Of a stretch of 64,000 nt of DNA, positions 17,886-53,900 are shown one piece after another. Source of the stretch: Sphaerisporangium rubeum (lineage in GTDB: Bacteria > Actinomycetota > Actinomycetes > Streptosporangiales > Streptosporangiaceae); the NCBI RefSeq assembly GCF_014207705.1, contig NZ_JACHIU010000001.1:6130501-6194500 (forward strand). Direction: 5' to 3'. Below the pieces are notes generated by a model. It was given only the letters and a program-made list of their open reading frames with translations, searched no databases and was not told where the DNA came from. Numbering within the stretch: position 1 is the first letter of the stretch; each line of letters opens with the position of its first letter. Made by a program: the position numbers and the translations under genes.

Positions 17886-18173
17886 GTGAGCCGGACAGGG
17901 GGCCGGCATGCCGAAGGTGCTCCGGTCACCGAGGTCCGATCCGTTCATTGGGACACGGCCAAACGGGCCGCGGCCGAGGAGTTGGACCGGCTGGAGCCGG
18001 GGTGGCTGGTGCTGTACGGGACGTGGAGCCGGCGGTTCTACGCGATCGCGCTCTGGGAGGCTCCGTGTCCTGTGCTGCTGGACGCGCGTACGGCTGAGGA
18101 GCTTCGCGGGCTGATGCGGCAGGCCGAGTTGGCCGGGATGGTTCCGGCGCTTCGGTGGACGGGGGTCGCGTGA
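17886..18173 (+). CDS. Small unknown actinobacterial protein
   Basis: A 95-residue protein with a conserved-looking centre (AAAEELDRLEPGWLVLYGTWSRR-type sequence, then ALWEAPCPVLLDARTAEELRGLM). No domain is recognised. GTG 17886 is one possible start, and an in-frame ATG lies at 17850. Its TGA overlaps the GTG of the next gene (GTGA), which supports both as real, coupled genes downstream of the XRE regulator. Confidence 0.55.
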   Translation: MSRTGGRHAEGAPVTEVRSVHWDTAKRAAAEELDRLEPGWLVLYGTWSRRFYAIALWEAPCPVLLDARTAEELRGLMRQAELAGMVPALRWTGVA

Positions 18174-18472
18174 CCGGGCCGCCGCCGCTGCCGCATGCGG
18201 TTCTACGGCTCATCGAGATTCAGGTCGCGATGCTGGAGCGGCGATATCCGGGGTGGGAGATCACTCGGCTCATGACACGCGAGGGGGTGCCTGGGGGGTG
18301 GCTGGCCAGGAGGCGTACGGCGGTGACGCACTCGCAGAGAGTCGCCGGGGTGTTGCGGGATCTGGTTCGGGATGACGCCGTGGATCTGGTGGTCGCGCTG
18401 GAGGTGCAGGGGGAGATCGAACGGGCCATGGGATGTGTGCCTCGGCAGGCCGGCCGGGGGGACGGTCCATGA
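18170..18472 (+). CDS. Small unknown protein coupled to the preceding gene
   Basis: A 100-residue protein with an N-terminal amphipathic stretch (LRLIEIQVAMLERRYPGWEI) and a predicted helical C-terminus. GTG 18170 overlaps the upstream stop by four bases, which fixes the start. No family is recognised. Coding bias on this strand is good, and it belongs to a short rightward operon after the XRE regulator. Confidence 0.6.
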   Translation: MTGPPPLPHAVLRLIEIQVAMLERRYPGWEITRLMTREGVPGGWLARRRTAVTHSQRVAGVLRDLVRDDAVDLVVALEVQGEIERAMGCVPRQAGRGDGP

Positions 18473-18481
18473 GGGGGCTCG

Positions 18482-18685
18482 ATGGTCGGTGTGGTCAGGC
18501 GGCGGGACCTGGATCGGTGGTACGTGCGCGTGTCCGGAGGGTTTGACGTGATCAGGCTCGGCGTGGTGCTGAGCATCGTCCTGGCCGGCTGGCTGTGGGA
18601 CAGTGGCGATCTGTCGCGCTGGTGGCGTCGCGGGGTCCGGTTGTGGCGTTCGTACCGGAGGCGGCGGGCCGGTCGGCGGGGGTGA
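18482..18685 (+). CDS. Small basic single-span membrane protein, unknown
   Basis: A 67-residue protein with one hydrophobic segment (VIRLGVVLSIVLAGWLW, about residues 23-39) flanked by Arg-rich ends. AGGGGGCT precedes the ATG, which is 9 bases after the upstream stop. No family is recognised. It could be a real membrane microprotein or a chance frame in GC-rich DNA. Confidence 0.45.
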   Translation: MVGVVRRRDLDRWYVRVSGGFDVIRLGVVLSIVLAGWLWDSGDLSRWWRRGVRLWRSYRRRRAGRRG

Positions 18686-18723
18686 GATGTTGTGTCGGGG
18701 GATACGCGTACGCTCCGGGAAGT

Positions 18724-19551
18724 ATGAAGGTACTGATCTCGGTCGACATGGAGGGCATCTCGGGGGTCGTTCATCCCGTTGAGACGAATCCGGAGCGGTA
18801 CGACTACGAGCGAGGCCGGAGGTTGATGACGGCTGAGGCCAATGCCGTGATCGCGGGGGTGCTGGACGCCGAGCCCGACGCCACGGTATGGGTCGCGGAC
18901 GCGCACGGGCCGTTCAAGAACATCCTGCCGGAGGAGCTCGACCGGCGTGCGCGGCTGGTACGCGGAAAGCCCCGTCCGCTTGGGATGCTCGGAGGACTGG
19001 ACGAGCAGACCGACGCTGTGTTGTTCGTCGGCTACCACGCTCGGGCCGCGTCCGGGCCTGCCGTGCTCGCGCACACCATGAGCGACGCGATCCTTGATGT
19101 GCGGGTGTGGAGCCGGTCACTCGGTGAGATCGGGATGAACGCAGCCTTGGCCGGCCATTTCGGGGTGCCGGTGGTGCTGCTCAGCGGTGATGACGTCGCG
19201 TGCGGTGAGCTGCGTGACCTCGTACCGTCGGCGGTCACCGTACCGGTCAAGCAGGCACTCGGCCAGGCCGCCGCCGTGGCCCTGCATCCTGAGGAGGCCC
19301 GCGAACGCCTGCGTCCGGCCGCGGCCGATGCCGTGCGGCGGCATGCGGAGATCGTTCCCTTCGTCGTCGGCGGGCCGGTGGATGTGGAGGTAGACCTGTA
19401 CAGTCCGGTCACGGTCGACCTGGCGATGCTGGTGCCGGGGGTGTCACGCGCCGGAGGGGGTCGTACGGTCGCCTTCACGGTGGCCGACTTCGGAGAGGTC
19501 TACCGGCTTGTCCAGTTGCTTGTGCAACTCGGCACGATCAAGCCCGGGTAG
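18724..19551 (+). CDS. dppA: M55-family D-aminopeptidase (DppA-like)
   Basis: A 275-residue zinc peptidase. The family's metal and catalytic residues are all visible: D8 and E10 in SVDMEG, H61 in ADAHG, H105 in VGYHA, H117 in LAHTM and E135 in LGEIGMN. DppA of Bacillus cleaves dipeptides with an N-terminal D-amino acid. GGGAAG precedes ATG 18724, and the upstream in-frame ATG would only add a low-complexity leader. It ends 265 bases from the convergent end of an NRPS whose modules nearly all carry epimerization domains. A role in trimming or destroying a D-peptide (maturation, self-protection) is therefore attractive but unproven, and peptidoglycan dipeptide recycling is the conservative reading. 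Confidence 0.9.
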   Translation: MKVLISVDMEGISGVVHPVETNPERYDYERGRRLMTAEANAVIAGVLDAEPDATVWVADAHGPFKNILPEELDRRARLVRGKPRPLGMLGGLDEQTDAVLFVGYHARAASGPAVLAHTMSDAILDVRVWSRSLGEIGMNAALAGHFGVPVVLLSGDDVACGELRDLVPSAVTVPVKQALGQAAAVALHPEEARERLRPAAADAVRRHAEIVPFVVGGPVDVEVDLYSPVTVDLAMLVPGVSRAGGGRTVAFTVADFGEVYRLVQLLVQLGTIKPG

Positions 19552-19783
19552 GTGCGGGCCGAGAACGTGAGGCGGCGCGCTGTGCGCCGGTCGGACGTGG
19601 TGGGGGTTTGGGTGGGTTGCCGAGTTGGAGTGGGGCGACTCTGGTGGGTGGGCCAGGGACGCGCCAGCCCAGGTGGGGTTTCAAGACGAAGGGGCGAAGC
19701 CCCGGGAAACACAGCCCGAGCCGGAAGGCGCCTCGGCGCCTGGAGGTGAGGACCATGCGCTGGCGGCGAGTGGTTCGACGAGT

Positions 19784-19808
19784 GCCGGGGCGGCTGGGCC
19801 GCCCCGGC
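19784..19808. terminator. GC hairpin at the 3' end of the six-module NRPS
   Basis: A GC stem of 11 pairs (19784-19794 with 19798-19808) encloses a three-base TGG loop. It begins 8 bases past the NRPS stop codon on the minus strand. No T-tract follows, which is common for actinobacterial terminators. A second short dyad, AGGCGCC-TC-GGCGCCT (19726-19741), and GGGGC-GAA-GCCCC near 19691 add structure to this convergent gap (19552-19816), which otherwise holds nothing. Confidence 0.65.
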
Positions 19809-19816
19809 GGGGGACG

Positions 19817-47401
<27,585 letters not shown>

Positions 47402-47621
47402 GGCTTGCTCCCCGTTTCATCCATTTGAGGCCCCGGACTCAAAGAGGAAAGCACCCTCGAAACCGTTTCCCAGAGTCCTAGAACACCAGAAGCTCCAAAG
47501 AGCCGACACCCGCCGACCTGGGAAGATCCCCAATAGCCTTCGCAACGAAGAACGCCGGCCGACAACATCGCCCTGCGTCCCCCGCTCACCTACGAGTGTT
47601 CAATCTGGCTGCGACCACCAC

Positions 47622-47654
47622 GCTACGCCAATGATCTTTCAGCCGGTTTTCAGT
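47622..47654 (-). promoter_or_regulatory. Conserved promoter/activator element upstream of the six-module NRPS
   Basis: On the minus strand ACTGAAAAC (47646-47654) is followed by exactly 18 bases and CGTAGC (47622-47627). The same arrangement precedes the two-module NRPS. Inside it TGAAAAC and TGAAAGA form 7-base direct repeats with 11-base periodicity, as in SARP sites. The TAGCGT beginning at the T of CGTAGC fits a -10 box. An extracytoplasmic-sigma promoter (AAC...CGT) is the alternative. The leader to GTG 47401 would be a little over 200 bases. Confidence 0.65.
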
Positions 47655-47688
47655 CCGCTGTCCAAGAAACAGACGCATGGAAAACAAA

Positions 47689-47719
47689 AACAGGAATCAC
47701 CGTGATGGCGATTCCTGTT
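47689..47719 (-). terminator. Orphan leftward terminator upstream of the NRPS promoter
   Basis: A perfect 10-base-pair stem (47689-47698 with 47710-47719) is followed, on the minus strand only, by a T-rich run (TTTGTTTTCC). It would stop leftward transcription just before the NRPS promoter at 47622-47654. No convincing leftward gene ends here, so it is either an insulator or the leftover terminator of a lost gene. The NRPS gene at 60363 has the equivalent terminator-then-promoter order before the next NRPS. Confidence 0.65.
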
Positions 47720-47870
47720 CCGCACGCTACCGGCAGCGACCGATACCGAAGATCAATGTACCGCTTCTGTGCCTGCCGCTTTGGACCTCATGAGAGGACC
47801 CGTTCCCTGAAGGATGCCGAGGTTGCCGGGCTTCTTCTGTACTCTCTGCTGAGAGGGAAGGGAGCAAGCC

Positions 47871-48047
47871 ATGACCGCGCAACCATACGAAGTCACAGCA
47901 CCCTCCCCACGTCTTGACGCCTCGCCGCCACGCAGGTCCGCGCTCGGTCGCAAAGGTGCTCAGCCTATGGGTACGCCCCACTTTGCACCAGCCCACCGTT
48001 CAACCACAAACGGACTGACACGTGAGAGCTATATCCAGTTTTACTGA
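47871..48047 (+). CDS. 58-codon small ORF with strong ribosome site, unknown
   Basis: ATG 47871 is preceded by GAGAGGGAAGGGAG at good spacing and runs for 58 codons, starting MTAQPYEVTAPSPRLDAS and ending LTRESYIQFY. It is rich in Pro, Ser, Thr and Arg. Third-position GC is not strongly biased, like the AT-richer membrane gene that starts 18 bases after its stop. No family is recognised. It could be a small secreted or modified peptide, a leader, or noncoding. The upstream 47720-47870 shows nothing else. Confidence 0.35.
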   Translation: MTAQPYEVTAPSPRLDASPPRRSALGRKGAQPMGTPHFAPAHRSTTNGLTRESYIQFY

Positions 48048-48065
48048 TGGGTGCTGGTCTAGAAG

Positions 48066-48599
48066 ATGGCCGACATAAGCTACTTCGAAGCATGGGAAAT
48101 TTGGTTATCCGGTCGCTCCACCCTCGGGCACGACCTGTTCGGTGTCATCTCTATGGTTTGGGTGGGACGAATAGGGAAAATCGTTTCATTTCTTGGAGGC
48201 CTTACGATACTGATTGATATCGTCGGTGTCGAAAACCTTGGAAAGTATGTTCCGGCGATCCGGAAAGTTACGAACACCTGCGGCTGCCTCTCCATCCCCA
48301 CCGTTTTACTAACTCTCTTATTGGTTTTCAATGAAGATTCGCCCGTGTGGACTCTATTCAACATCCCGGCAGGTACAAATTTTCTGAACTATGTGGTGCG
48401 TTTTGCGCTTGGAATGCTGCTTTTGCCGGTGATTCTGGTGAGTGGCCCTATACTGATAAGCGCCGCCTATGCACTGATCGAGAGTATAGAGTCTTCTTTG
48501 GTCAAAGCATTTAGTGACCCGCAAAAATCGAAGGTACTGCTGAAGGTTGCGGCACTGTGCCTCTTGGTCGGTTTCCATTTCGACCTACTCGCTTCCTAG
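48066..48599 (+). CDS. Unknown AT-rich membrane protein
   Basis: A 177-residue protein with about four hydrophobic segments (roughly 36-55, 75-89, 107-139 and 157-176). No family is recognised. The gene is visibly poorer in GC than its neighbours and contains several TTA leucine codons (for example after IW and in the PTVLLTLLLV stretch). This points to recent acquisition. The ribosome site is weak. It lies in the island between two NRPS genes and could be an immunity or unrelated cargo protein. Confidence 0.6.
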   Translation: MADISYFEAWEIWLSGRSTLGHDLFGVISMVWVGRIGKIVSFLGGLTILIDIVGVENLGKYVPAIRKVTNTCGCLSIPTVLLTLLLVFNEDSPVWTLFNIPAGTNFLNYVVRFALGMLLLPVILVSGPILISAAYALIESIESSLVKAFSDPQKSKVLLKVAALCLLVGFHFDLLAS

Positions 48600-48656
48600 G
48601 TTATTAGAGCTGGAAACACACAGACGTCCCGGGTGTATCGAGGTGACGACGATCAT

Positions 48657-48968
48657 TCAAGCGGGCTCGGCGCCTTGTCCGACAGCAATCGAGTCGATGT
48701 GGCGTGCCAGCTCAAAGTCCATGGATGTCAGACGGCGGCCGGCGTCGTGTGTGGTGATCGAAAAGCGAATGCGCTGCCAGGTGATGTGGATGTCGGGGTG
48801 GTGGCCGATTTCTCGGGCCTTCGCACCCACGTACATCGCGAGGTGAAGGCACTCGTGGTAGGTGTGCTTGAACGTCCGTGTGATCGCCTCGCCATCGCGG
48901 TCCCAGCCTGGCAGGGCTGCTAGCCGGGTGGCGATCTCATCTTCGGTCAGTGGGTGAAGGGACGGCAT
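48657..48968 (-). CDS. phhB: Pterin-4a-carbinolamine dehydratase
   Basis: A 103-residue protein with the family motif EIGHHPDIHITW (catalytic histidine pair) and the THDAGRRLTSMDFELA end. The enzyme dehydrates 4a-hydroxytetrahydrobiopterin formed by aromatic amino acid hydroxylases. GGAGG precedes the ATG. It follows the XRE gene by 17 bases on the same strand, probably as one operon. Supplying tyrosine for arylglycine synthesis would be a possible link to the NRPS cluster, but no phenylalanine hydroxylase gene is in the window. Confidence 0.92.
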   Translation of the reverse strand: MPSLHPLTEDEIATRLAALPGWDRDGEAITRTFKHTYHECLHLAMYVGAKAREIGHHPDIHITWQRIRFSITTHDAGRRLTSMDFELARHIDSIAVGQGAEPA

Positions 48969-48985
48969 CAGGGCCTCCAGGCGGA

Positions 48986-50203
48986 TCAGGCGATGTTTGC
49001 GATGATCTCAGTCAGGTCCCGGCCTGCGGGAGTGTCCCTCCAGGTGGTCGCACGGCGGGGGATTGCCCGCAAATCATTGCGCAATCGCGCTGAACCGGTG
49101 TCGCGAGCAATCACTGCGGTGGCCAGTACTATCTGAACCACCCGCTCCGGTTCAGGGACCATGGCGAGAGCGCATGCTTGACGCGCCAAGAAGACGCCGT
49201 TGTCGCGGCGTGCCGTTTCAGGTGCGGTGCCAAGGATGCGGTCCCACATTTCGACGGCTTTGTGGTGAGCACCCAGACGTACGTACGCGGTGGCCCGCTG
49301 GACGTCGATGTATCCGGGGGTCCGTCGGCAGGCGTTGCCCCAAGGATGCTCGTCATCGACCTGGTCCACCAGTCCGGCCGCGCGGTCGAGCAGCCGGTCG
49401 ACCAGGCCTTTGTCCCGGGACGGCAGCATGGAATGGCCGTGCGCGCAGTGGACCAGTGCCAGCACTCGTACCTTCGGACATAGAAGGTGCTCGTCGGCCA
49501 GCGCGGCTTCGGCGTAGTCGACCACCGTGCTTCCGTCGCCGAGGTCGAGTGCGTGCATCGCCTTGTTGGTCAGTGCGTAACCGATGAGCTGAGGGTCCTG
49601 CGAACGGTGGGCCATGTCCAGACCCAGAGTGCGCCATGCTCCCGACCTGGCGATGTCACCGGCGTCCTGATACAGCCAGCCGAGCAGCGTCGCGTACGCG
49701 ACACCGGCCCCCAGGAGGCCGCGACGCACCGGGGCATCGGCAGCACTGGCGAGTTCCTTGATGAGCTGCGCCTGCGTGGTGACGGTCGGGATCAGATGAC
49801 GAGGGCCGAGCCACATATCGGCCCGGTAGTGCCCTGGTAGTTGCTCAAGGAAATACATCACGACCTCCGGAGCTACGTGTCCCCGATGGGGTGGGGGGGA
49901 TGCGGGGCCAATGGTGATAAGGTCGGCAGCCGCCTTCAGTACTTCGCACTGATTTGGTCTGTATGCACGGAACAGCTCATCTTGGGGAATCCCGAAAGCT
50001 CCGGCGTAGGCATATGCCCAATCACGAGGAAAATGCCGGCCTTTCTCCCAGTCCCGGATCTGCCGGACGAGAGACTCCACAGGGCCGTGCTCGTGACCTG
50101 CTTCCCGCCGCAACCTGCGTGCCATCTCGGACTTGTTCCAGCCGCGCGCCTCACGCTCGGCTTGTAACCGTATCGCCCATGCGGGACACCGCTGCTGGCC
50201 CAT
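48986..50203 (-). CDS. XRE-family regulator with TPR-like C-terminus
   Basis: A 405-residue protein. The N-terminal 70 residues form a helix-turn-helix (AIRLQAEREARGWNKSEMARRL, then VRQIRDWEKGRHFPRDW), and the rest is an all-helical repeat region seen in actinomycete developmental regulators. It is divergent from a small HATPase protein, the usual partnership of WhiJ/AbaA-like loci. The ATG has only a weak ribosome site. Its position between NRPS genes suggests possible pathway control, but such pairs are scattered widely in these genomes. Confidence 0.85.
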   Translation of the reverse strand: MGQQRCPAWAIRLQAEREARGWNKSEMARRLRREAGHEHGPVESLVRQIRDWEKGRHFPRDWAYAYAGAFGIPQDELFRAYRPNQCEVLKAAADLITIGPASPPPHRGHVAPEVVMYFLEQLPGHYRADMWLGPRHLIPTVTTQAQLIKELASAADAPVRRGLLGAGVAYATLLGWLYQDAGDIARSGAWRTLGLDMAHRSQDPQLIGYALTNKAMHALDLGDGSTVVDYAEAALADEHLLCPKVRVLALVHCAHGHSMLPSRDKGLVDRLLDRAAGLVDQVDDEHPWGNACRRTPGYIDVQRATAYVRLGAHHKAVEMWDRILGTAPETARRDNGVFLARQACALAMVPEPERVVQIVLATAVIARDTGSARLRNDLRAIPRRATTWRDTPAGRDLTEIIANIA

Positions 50204-50462
50204 TTGTACACCAATCGCCTGGCTGGAGCTCCCCGGCGAGTCAGAGTCTCCGGGTGTTCTCCTAGATTCTCCGACTGCCGCACCGGCATGCGCAGCAGTT
50301 CACTGGATGTGGCCAGAGAGGCTGGAGCGGCGAGACGGGATAAATGGATTCTTTGAGCGGATCGCTGTACTCGGCCCCGATAAATCCCTCTATGGAACAA
50401 GCGTGCAGGGATAGCACGAATGCCTGGACGCACCCTTGACCGCGTACTGGAGGCCACGATCC

Positions 50463-50549
50463 ATGATCCGTCCCATCAACCTTGCGGTCACCGCGGTTCC
50501 GCCACCGCTGTATCCGGTACTCGCCGGGACGCGCTATGCGGCCGCGTGA
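50463..50549 (+). CDS. 28-codon leader ORF overlapping the HATPase start
   Basis: ATG 50463 has GGAGG nine bases upstream and encodes a 28-residue hydrophobic, proline-containing peptide (MIRPINLAVTAVPPPLYPVL, then AGTRYAAA). Its stop lies inside the beginning of the HATPase gene, so it may couple translation to it. The rest of the 50204-50535 gap between the divergent XRE and HATPase genes shows no clear feature. Too short for certainty. Confidence 0.3.
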   Translation: MIRPINLAVTAVPPPLYPVLAGTRYAAA

Positions 50550-50913
50550 GGTCCAGTGGGATCTTCCGGATGATCGCGGCGCGGTGTGCAAGGGCCGGGA
50601 GATCGTACGGGCCGTTCTCCGCGAGTGGGGCCTGGACGAATTGATCGATGATGCCGAGACGATCGTCAGCGAGTTGTACACCAACGCGCTGCGTCACGGC
50701 GTCGCACCCTACACACTCAGCCTGCGGGTGGCGGGCCGCTGCCTCGGCGGCGAGGTCACCGACCATGGGCCACTCTTCGTACCGCCGCAGCTACCCGCCG
50801 ACGATGACCAGGAGCACGGCCGCGGACTGCGGATCGTCGCCGCGTACTCCACCGGATGGGGTGTGGACCCCGCCGAGGTTGGCAAGGTCGTCTGGTTCAC
50901 CAAGTGTTGGTGA
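50536..50913 (+). CDS. RsbW/AbaA-like HATPase protein
   Basis: A 125-residue GHKL-type ATPase domain: N-box SELYTNALRHG, G1 box VTDHGP and G2 box EHGRGLRIV. Such stand-alone domains act as anti-sigma-factor-like kinases or as AbaA-type developmental regulators in actinomycetes. ATG 50536 is preferred, though an in-frame ATG 18 codons upstream exists. Its stop codon lies inside the stem of the 50907-50952 terminator. It pairs divergently with the XRE regulator. Confidence 0.8.
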   Translation: MRPREVQWDLPDDRGAVCKGREIVRAVLREWGLDELIDDAETIVSELYTNALRHGVAPYTLSLRVAGRCLGGEVTDHGPLFVPPQLPADDDQEHGRGLRIVAAYSTGWGVDPAEVGKVVWFTKCW

Positions 50914-50952
50914 GAGATCCCAGAGGGCTGGTCCTCTGGGATCTCTCACCAA
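50907..50952. terminator. 20-bp perfect hairpin, bidirectional terminator
   Basis: A perfect 20-base-pair stem (50907-50926 with 50933-50952) and six-base loop GCTGGT lies between the convergent HATPase and NRPS genes. The HATPase stop codon is inside the left arm, and the NRPS stop is 10 bases beyond the right arm. No long T-tract follows. The length and perfection of the stem are unusual. Confidence 0.85.
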
Positions 50953-50962
50953 CTGTGGCGGG

Positions 50963-53900
50963 TCAGGTCTGGGACTGGCGGAGGATGGCGGCCAGGCTGT
51001 CGGCGTCGAGGCCGGCGAGGGGGAAGTCCGATGGGGTGAAGGTGCCGGCTTCGGGGTTGAGGCAGTGGGCTATCACCTGTTCCAGGGAGTCCACGTAGCG
51101 GGTGGCGAGGGTTTCTATGGTGTCCGCGCGGTGGAGGGTGGGGGTGTAGTACCACTCGAAGAGGAGGCGGCCGTCGGGGGTTTGGGTGGCTTCTACGGCC
51201 AGGGTGTGGGGGCGGGTGCGTTCTTCGCTTACGTTGTGGCCCGCCAGGTGGGAGGGGAGTTCTTGGGTGATCAGGGTTTCGGGGGATGGGGTTGTGGCTG
51301 CTTGGGAGCCCAGGTAGTTGAAGCTGACGCTTGGAGTGGGGAGGGAGCGTAGGCGGCGGAGGTCTGGGGTGGTGGGGGGTGTGAGGTGGCGGAGAGCGCC
51401 GTAGCCTACGCCTCGGTTGGGGGTGGCTCTCAGTTGTTCTTTGACTTCGGGGATCAAGGTTGCGAGGTCGTCGAGGTCGGGGGCTGAGAGGGACACCGGG
51501 TAGATGGAGGTGAACCAGCCGACGGTTCGGGAGAGGTCCATGCCTTCGGCTATTGATTCGCGGCCGTGGCTTTCCAGGTCGATGGTGACCGTGGTCGTCG
51601 CCGTCCAGGTGCCTAGAGTGCGGAGCAAGGCGGCGAGGAGGAGGTCGTTGATCTGGGTGCGGTACGGCTTGTGTGCGGTGGTGAGGAGGGACGCGGTGCG
51701 ATCGGCGTCGAGCCAGGTTTTGATGGTGCGGGTCTCGCGGTCCGAGGTGGTGGGGGGGTCCACCGGGAGGGTGAAGGTCGTGTCGAGTTGGCGGAGCCAG
51801 TACGGGAGTTCCGCTTGGGTCGCTGCTGAGGTGGCGAAGGTCTGGAGGTGTTCTGACCACTCCTTGTAGGAGGTGGTCTTCTCGGGGAGAGCGCCTTCGG
51901 TGGTGCCGGTCTCGGTCATGGCGCGGTAGGCGCGGTTGAGGTCGTCGAGGAGGATGTTCCAGGAGACCTCGTCCATCACCAGGTGGTGGACGGTCACGCC
52001 TAACCAGGCCGGTCGGTCGGCTCTGTCGAAGTAGGTGGCGCGGAGCAACGGGCCGGTGGACAGGGACAGGGAACGGTGGAGGTCGTTCATCCTGTCGACT
52101 ACCAGGGCTTCCAGTTGGTCACCGGTCAGGCCCTTGGCGTCGGTGACGGTGAAGATCTCGGCGGGCTCGTGGCCGGCGTTGACCTGGGTCCAGGTGTCGC
52201 CGTCGTGGGTCAGGCGGAGGCGGAGTGCGTCGTGGTGGGTCACCACGGCGTCGAAGGCCTTGGAGAGGGTGGCCGGGTCGGTGCCTGGGGTGAGTTCCAG
52301 GACGGCGGGCCAGTTCCAGTGGTCGCGGTCGGCGAGGTCGAGGCCGGTGAACCAGTGCTGGATGGGGGTGAGGGGGACGGTGCCGGTCACGGCTCCTTGT
52401 TCGGCGCGGGGGGTCGCCTCGGCTTCCCGGGCCACCATCGCCAGTTCGGCCACGTTCTGGCGTGCGAAGACGTCGGCGACTTCCAGGTGGAGGCCGGCGG
52501 CGCGTGCGCGGGCCACGATCTGGAGGCTGAGGATGGAGTCGCCGCCGAGTTCGAAGAAGTTGTCGCGGATTCCTACGCGTTCGACGCCTAGGACGTCGGA
52601 CCAGATGGCGGCGAGGGTGATCTCGGCGTCGGTGGTGGGGGCCGCGTAGGGGGTGGCCACGGCGGGACGTGCGTCGGGTTCGGGGAGAGCGCGGCGGTTG
52701 ACCTTGCCGTTGGTGGTGAGGGAGAACGAGTCCACGGTCATGAAGACGGCGGGGACCATGTACTCGGGGAGGCGGGCTCGGACGAAGTCGCGCAGGTCGG
52801 CGATGTCGAGGGTCATGCCGGTCTTGGGGGCCGCGTAGCCGATGAGGCGTTTGCCGAGGGTGCCTTCGTCACGGGCCACGACCACGGCCTGCGCGACATC
52901 GGGGTGTTCGGCCAGGACGTTCTCGATCTCACCGGGTTCGATGCGGAAACCGCGGATCTTGACCTGGTCGTCGGTACGGCCGAGGTACTCCAAGGTGCCG
53001 TCGGCGCGCCACCTGGCCCGGTCACCGGTGCGGTACAGCCGCTCACCGGGCCGGCCGCTGACATGGTCGGCCACGAAACGCGTCGAGGTCAGACCCGCAC
53101 GGCCCAGATAGCCGCGGGCCAGCCCGGCGCCGGCGACGTACATCTCGCCGGGAACGCCGATCGGGGCCGGACGCAGGTGCTCGTCCAGGACGTACACCGC
53201 CAGGTCCTCGATCGGCACACCGATCGGCGAACCACGCCAGGCGCCGTCCACCACCGCCTCGTCCACAACCAGGTAGGACACGTGGACAGTGGTCTCGGTG
53301 ATGCCGTACATGTTGATCAGCGCGACCTCGGGGTGCCGCTCACGCCAACCGGCCAGACGCGCCACCTCCAAAGCCTCGCCACCGAACACCACGTACCGCA
53401 GCGCAAGGTCAGGGACGTCGGCCTGGTCGGCGTCGGCCGCGGTGAGCTGGTAGAACGCCGACGGCGTCTGGTTCAGCACCGTGACCCGCTCATCGGCCAG
53501 CAGCCGCAGCATCGCGGCAGGGGAACGTGAAGTGTCGAACGGCACCACGACGACCTTGCCACCCCACAGCAGCGCACCCCACACCTCCCACACCGAGAAG
53601 TCGAACGCCGCCGAGTGGAACATCGTCCACACGTCGTCGGGACCGAACGAGAACCACTTCTGCGTCGAGGTCAGCAGCCGGGCCACGTTCGCGTGCTCGA
53701 TCATCACCCCCTTGGGACGACCCGTGGACCCCGAGGTGTAGATCACATACGCCACATCCCGGCCACCGACCACCACGTCGGTCGCGTGGGAGGGGGAGGA
53801 GACGGACTGCGCGAGCAGTTCCTCGGTGACCGTGGCGACCGGGGACGCGTCGTCCAGCATGAACGCCACCCGATCCGCCGGGTACCCGGGGTCCACCGGC

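Noticed and set aside
47727..47996. 89-codon minus-strand frame ending just before the orphan terminator
   Set aside because: No ribosome site or recognisable sequence and it overlaps the better-supported small plus-strand frame. It could be a remnant but cannot be supported as a gene.
47871..48047. Lasso-peptide precursor interpretation of the 58-codon ORF
   Set aside because: No Gly/Asp-Glu ring spacing with a Thr at the penultimate leader position fits, and no lasso maturation enzymes are nearby.
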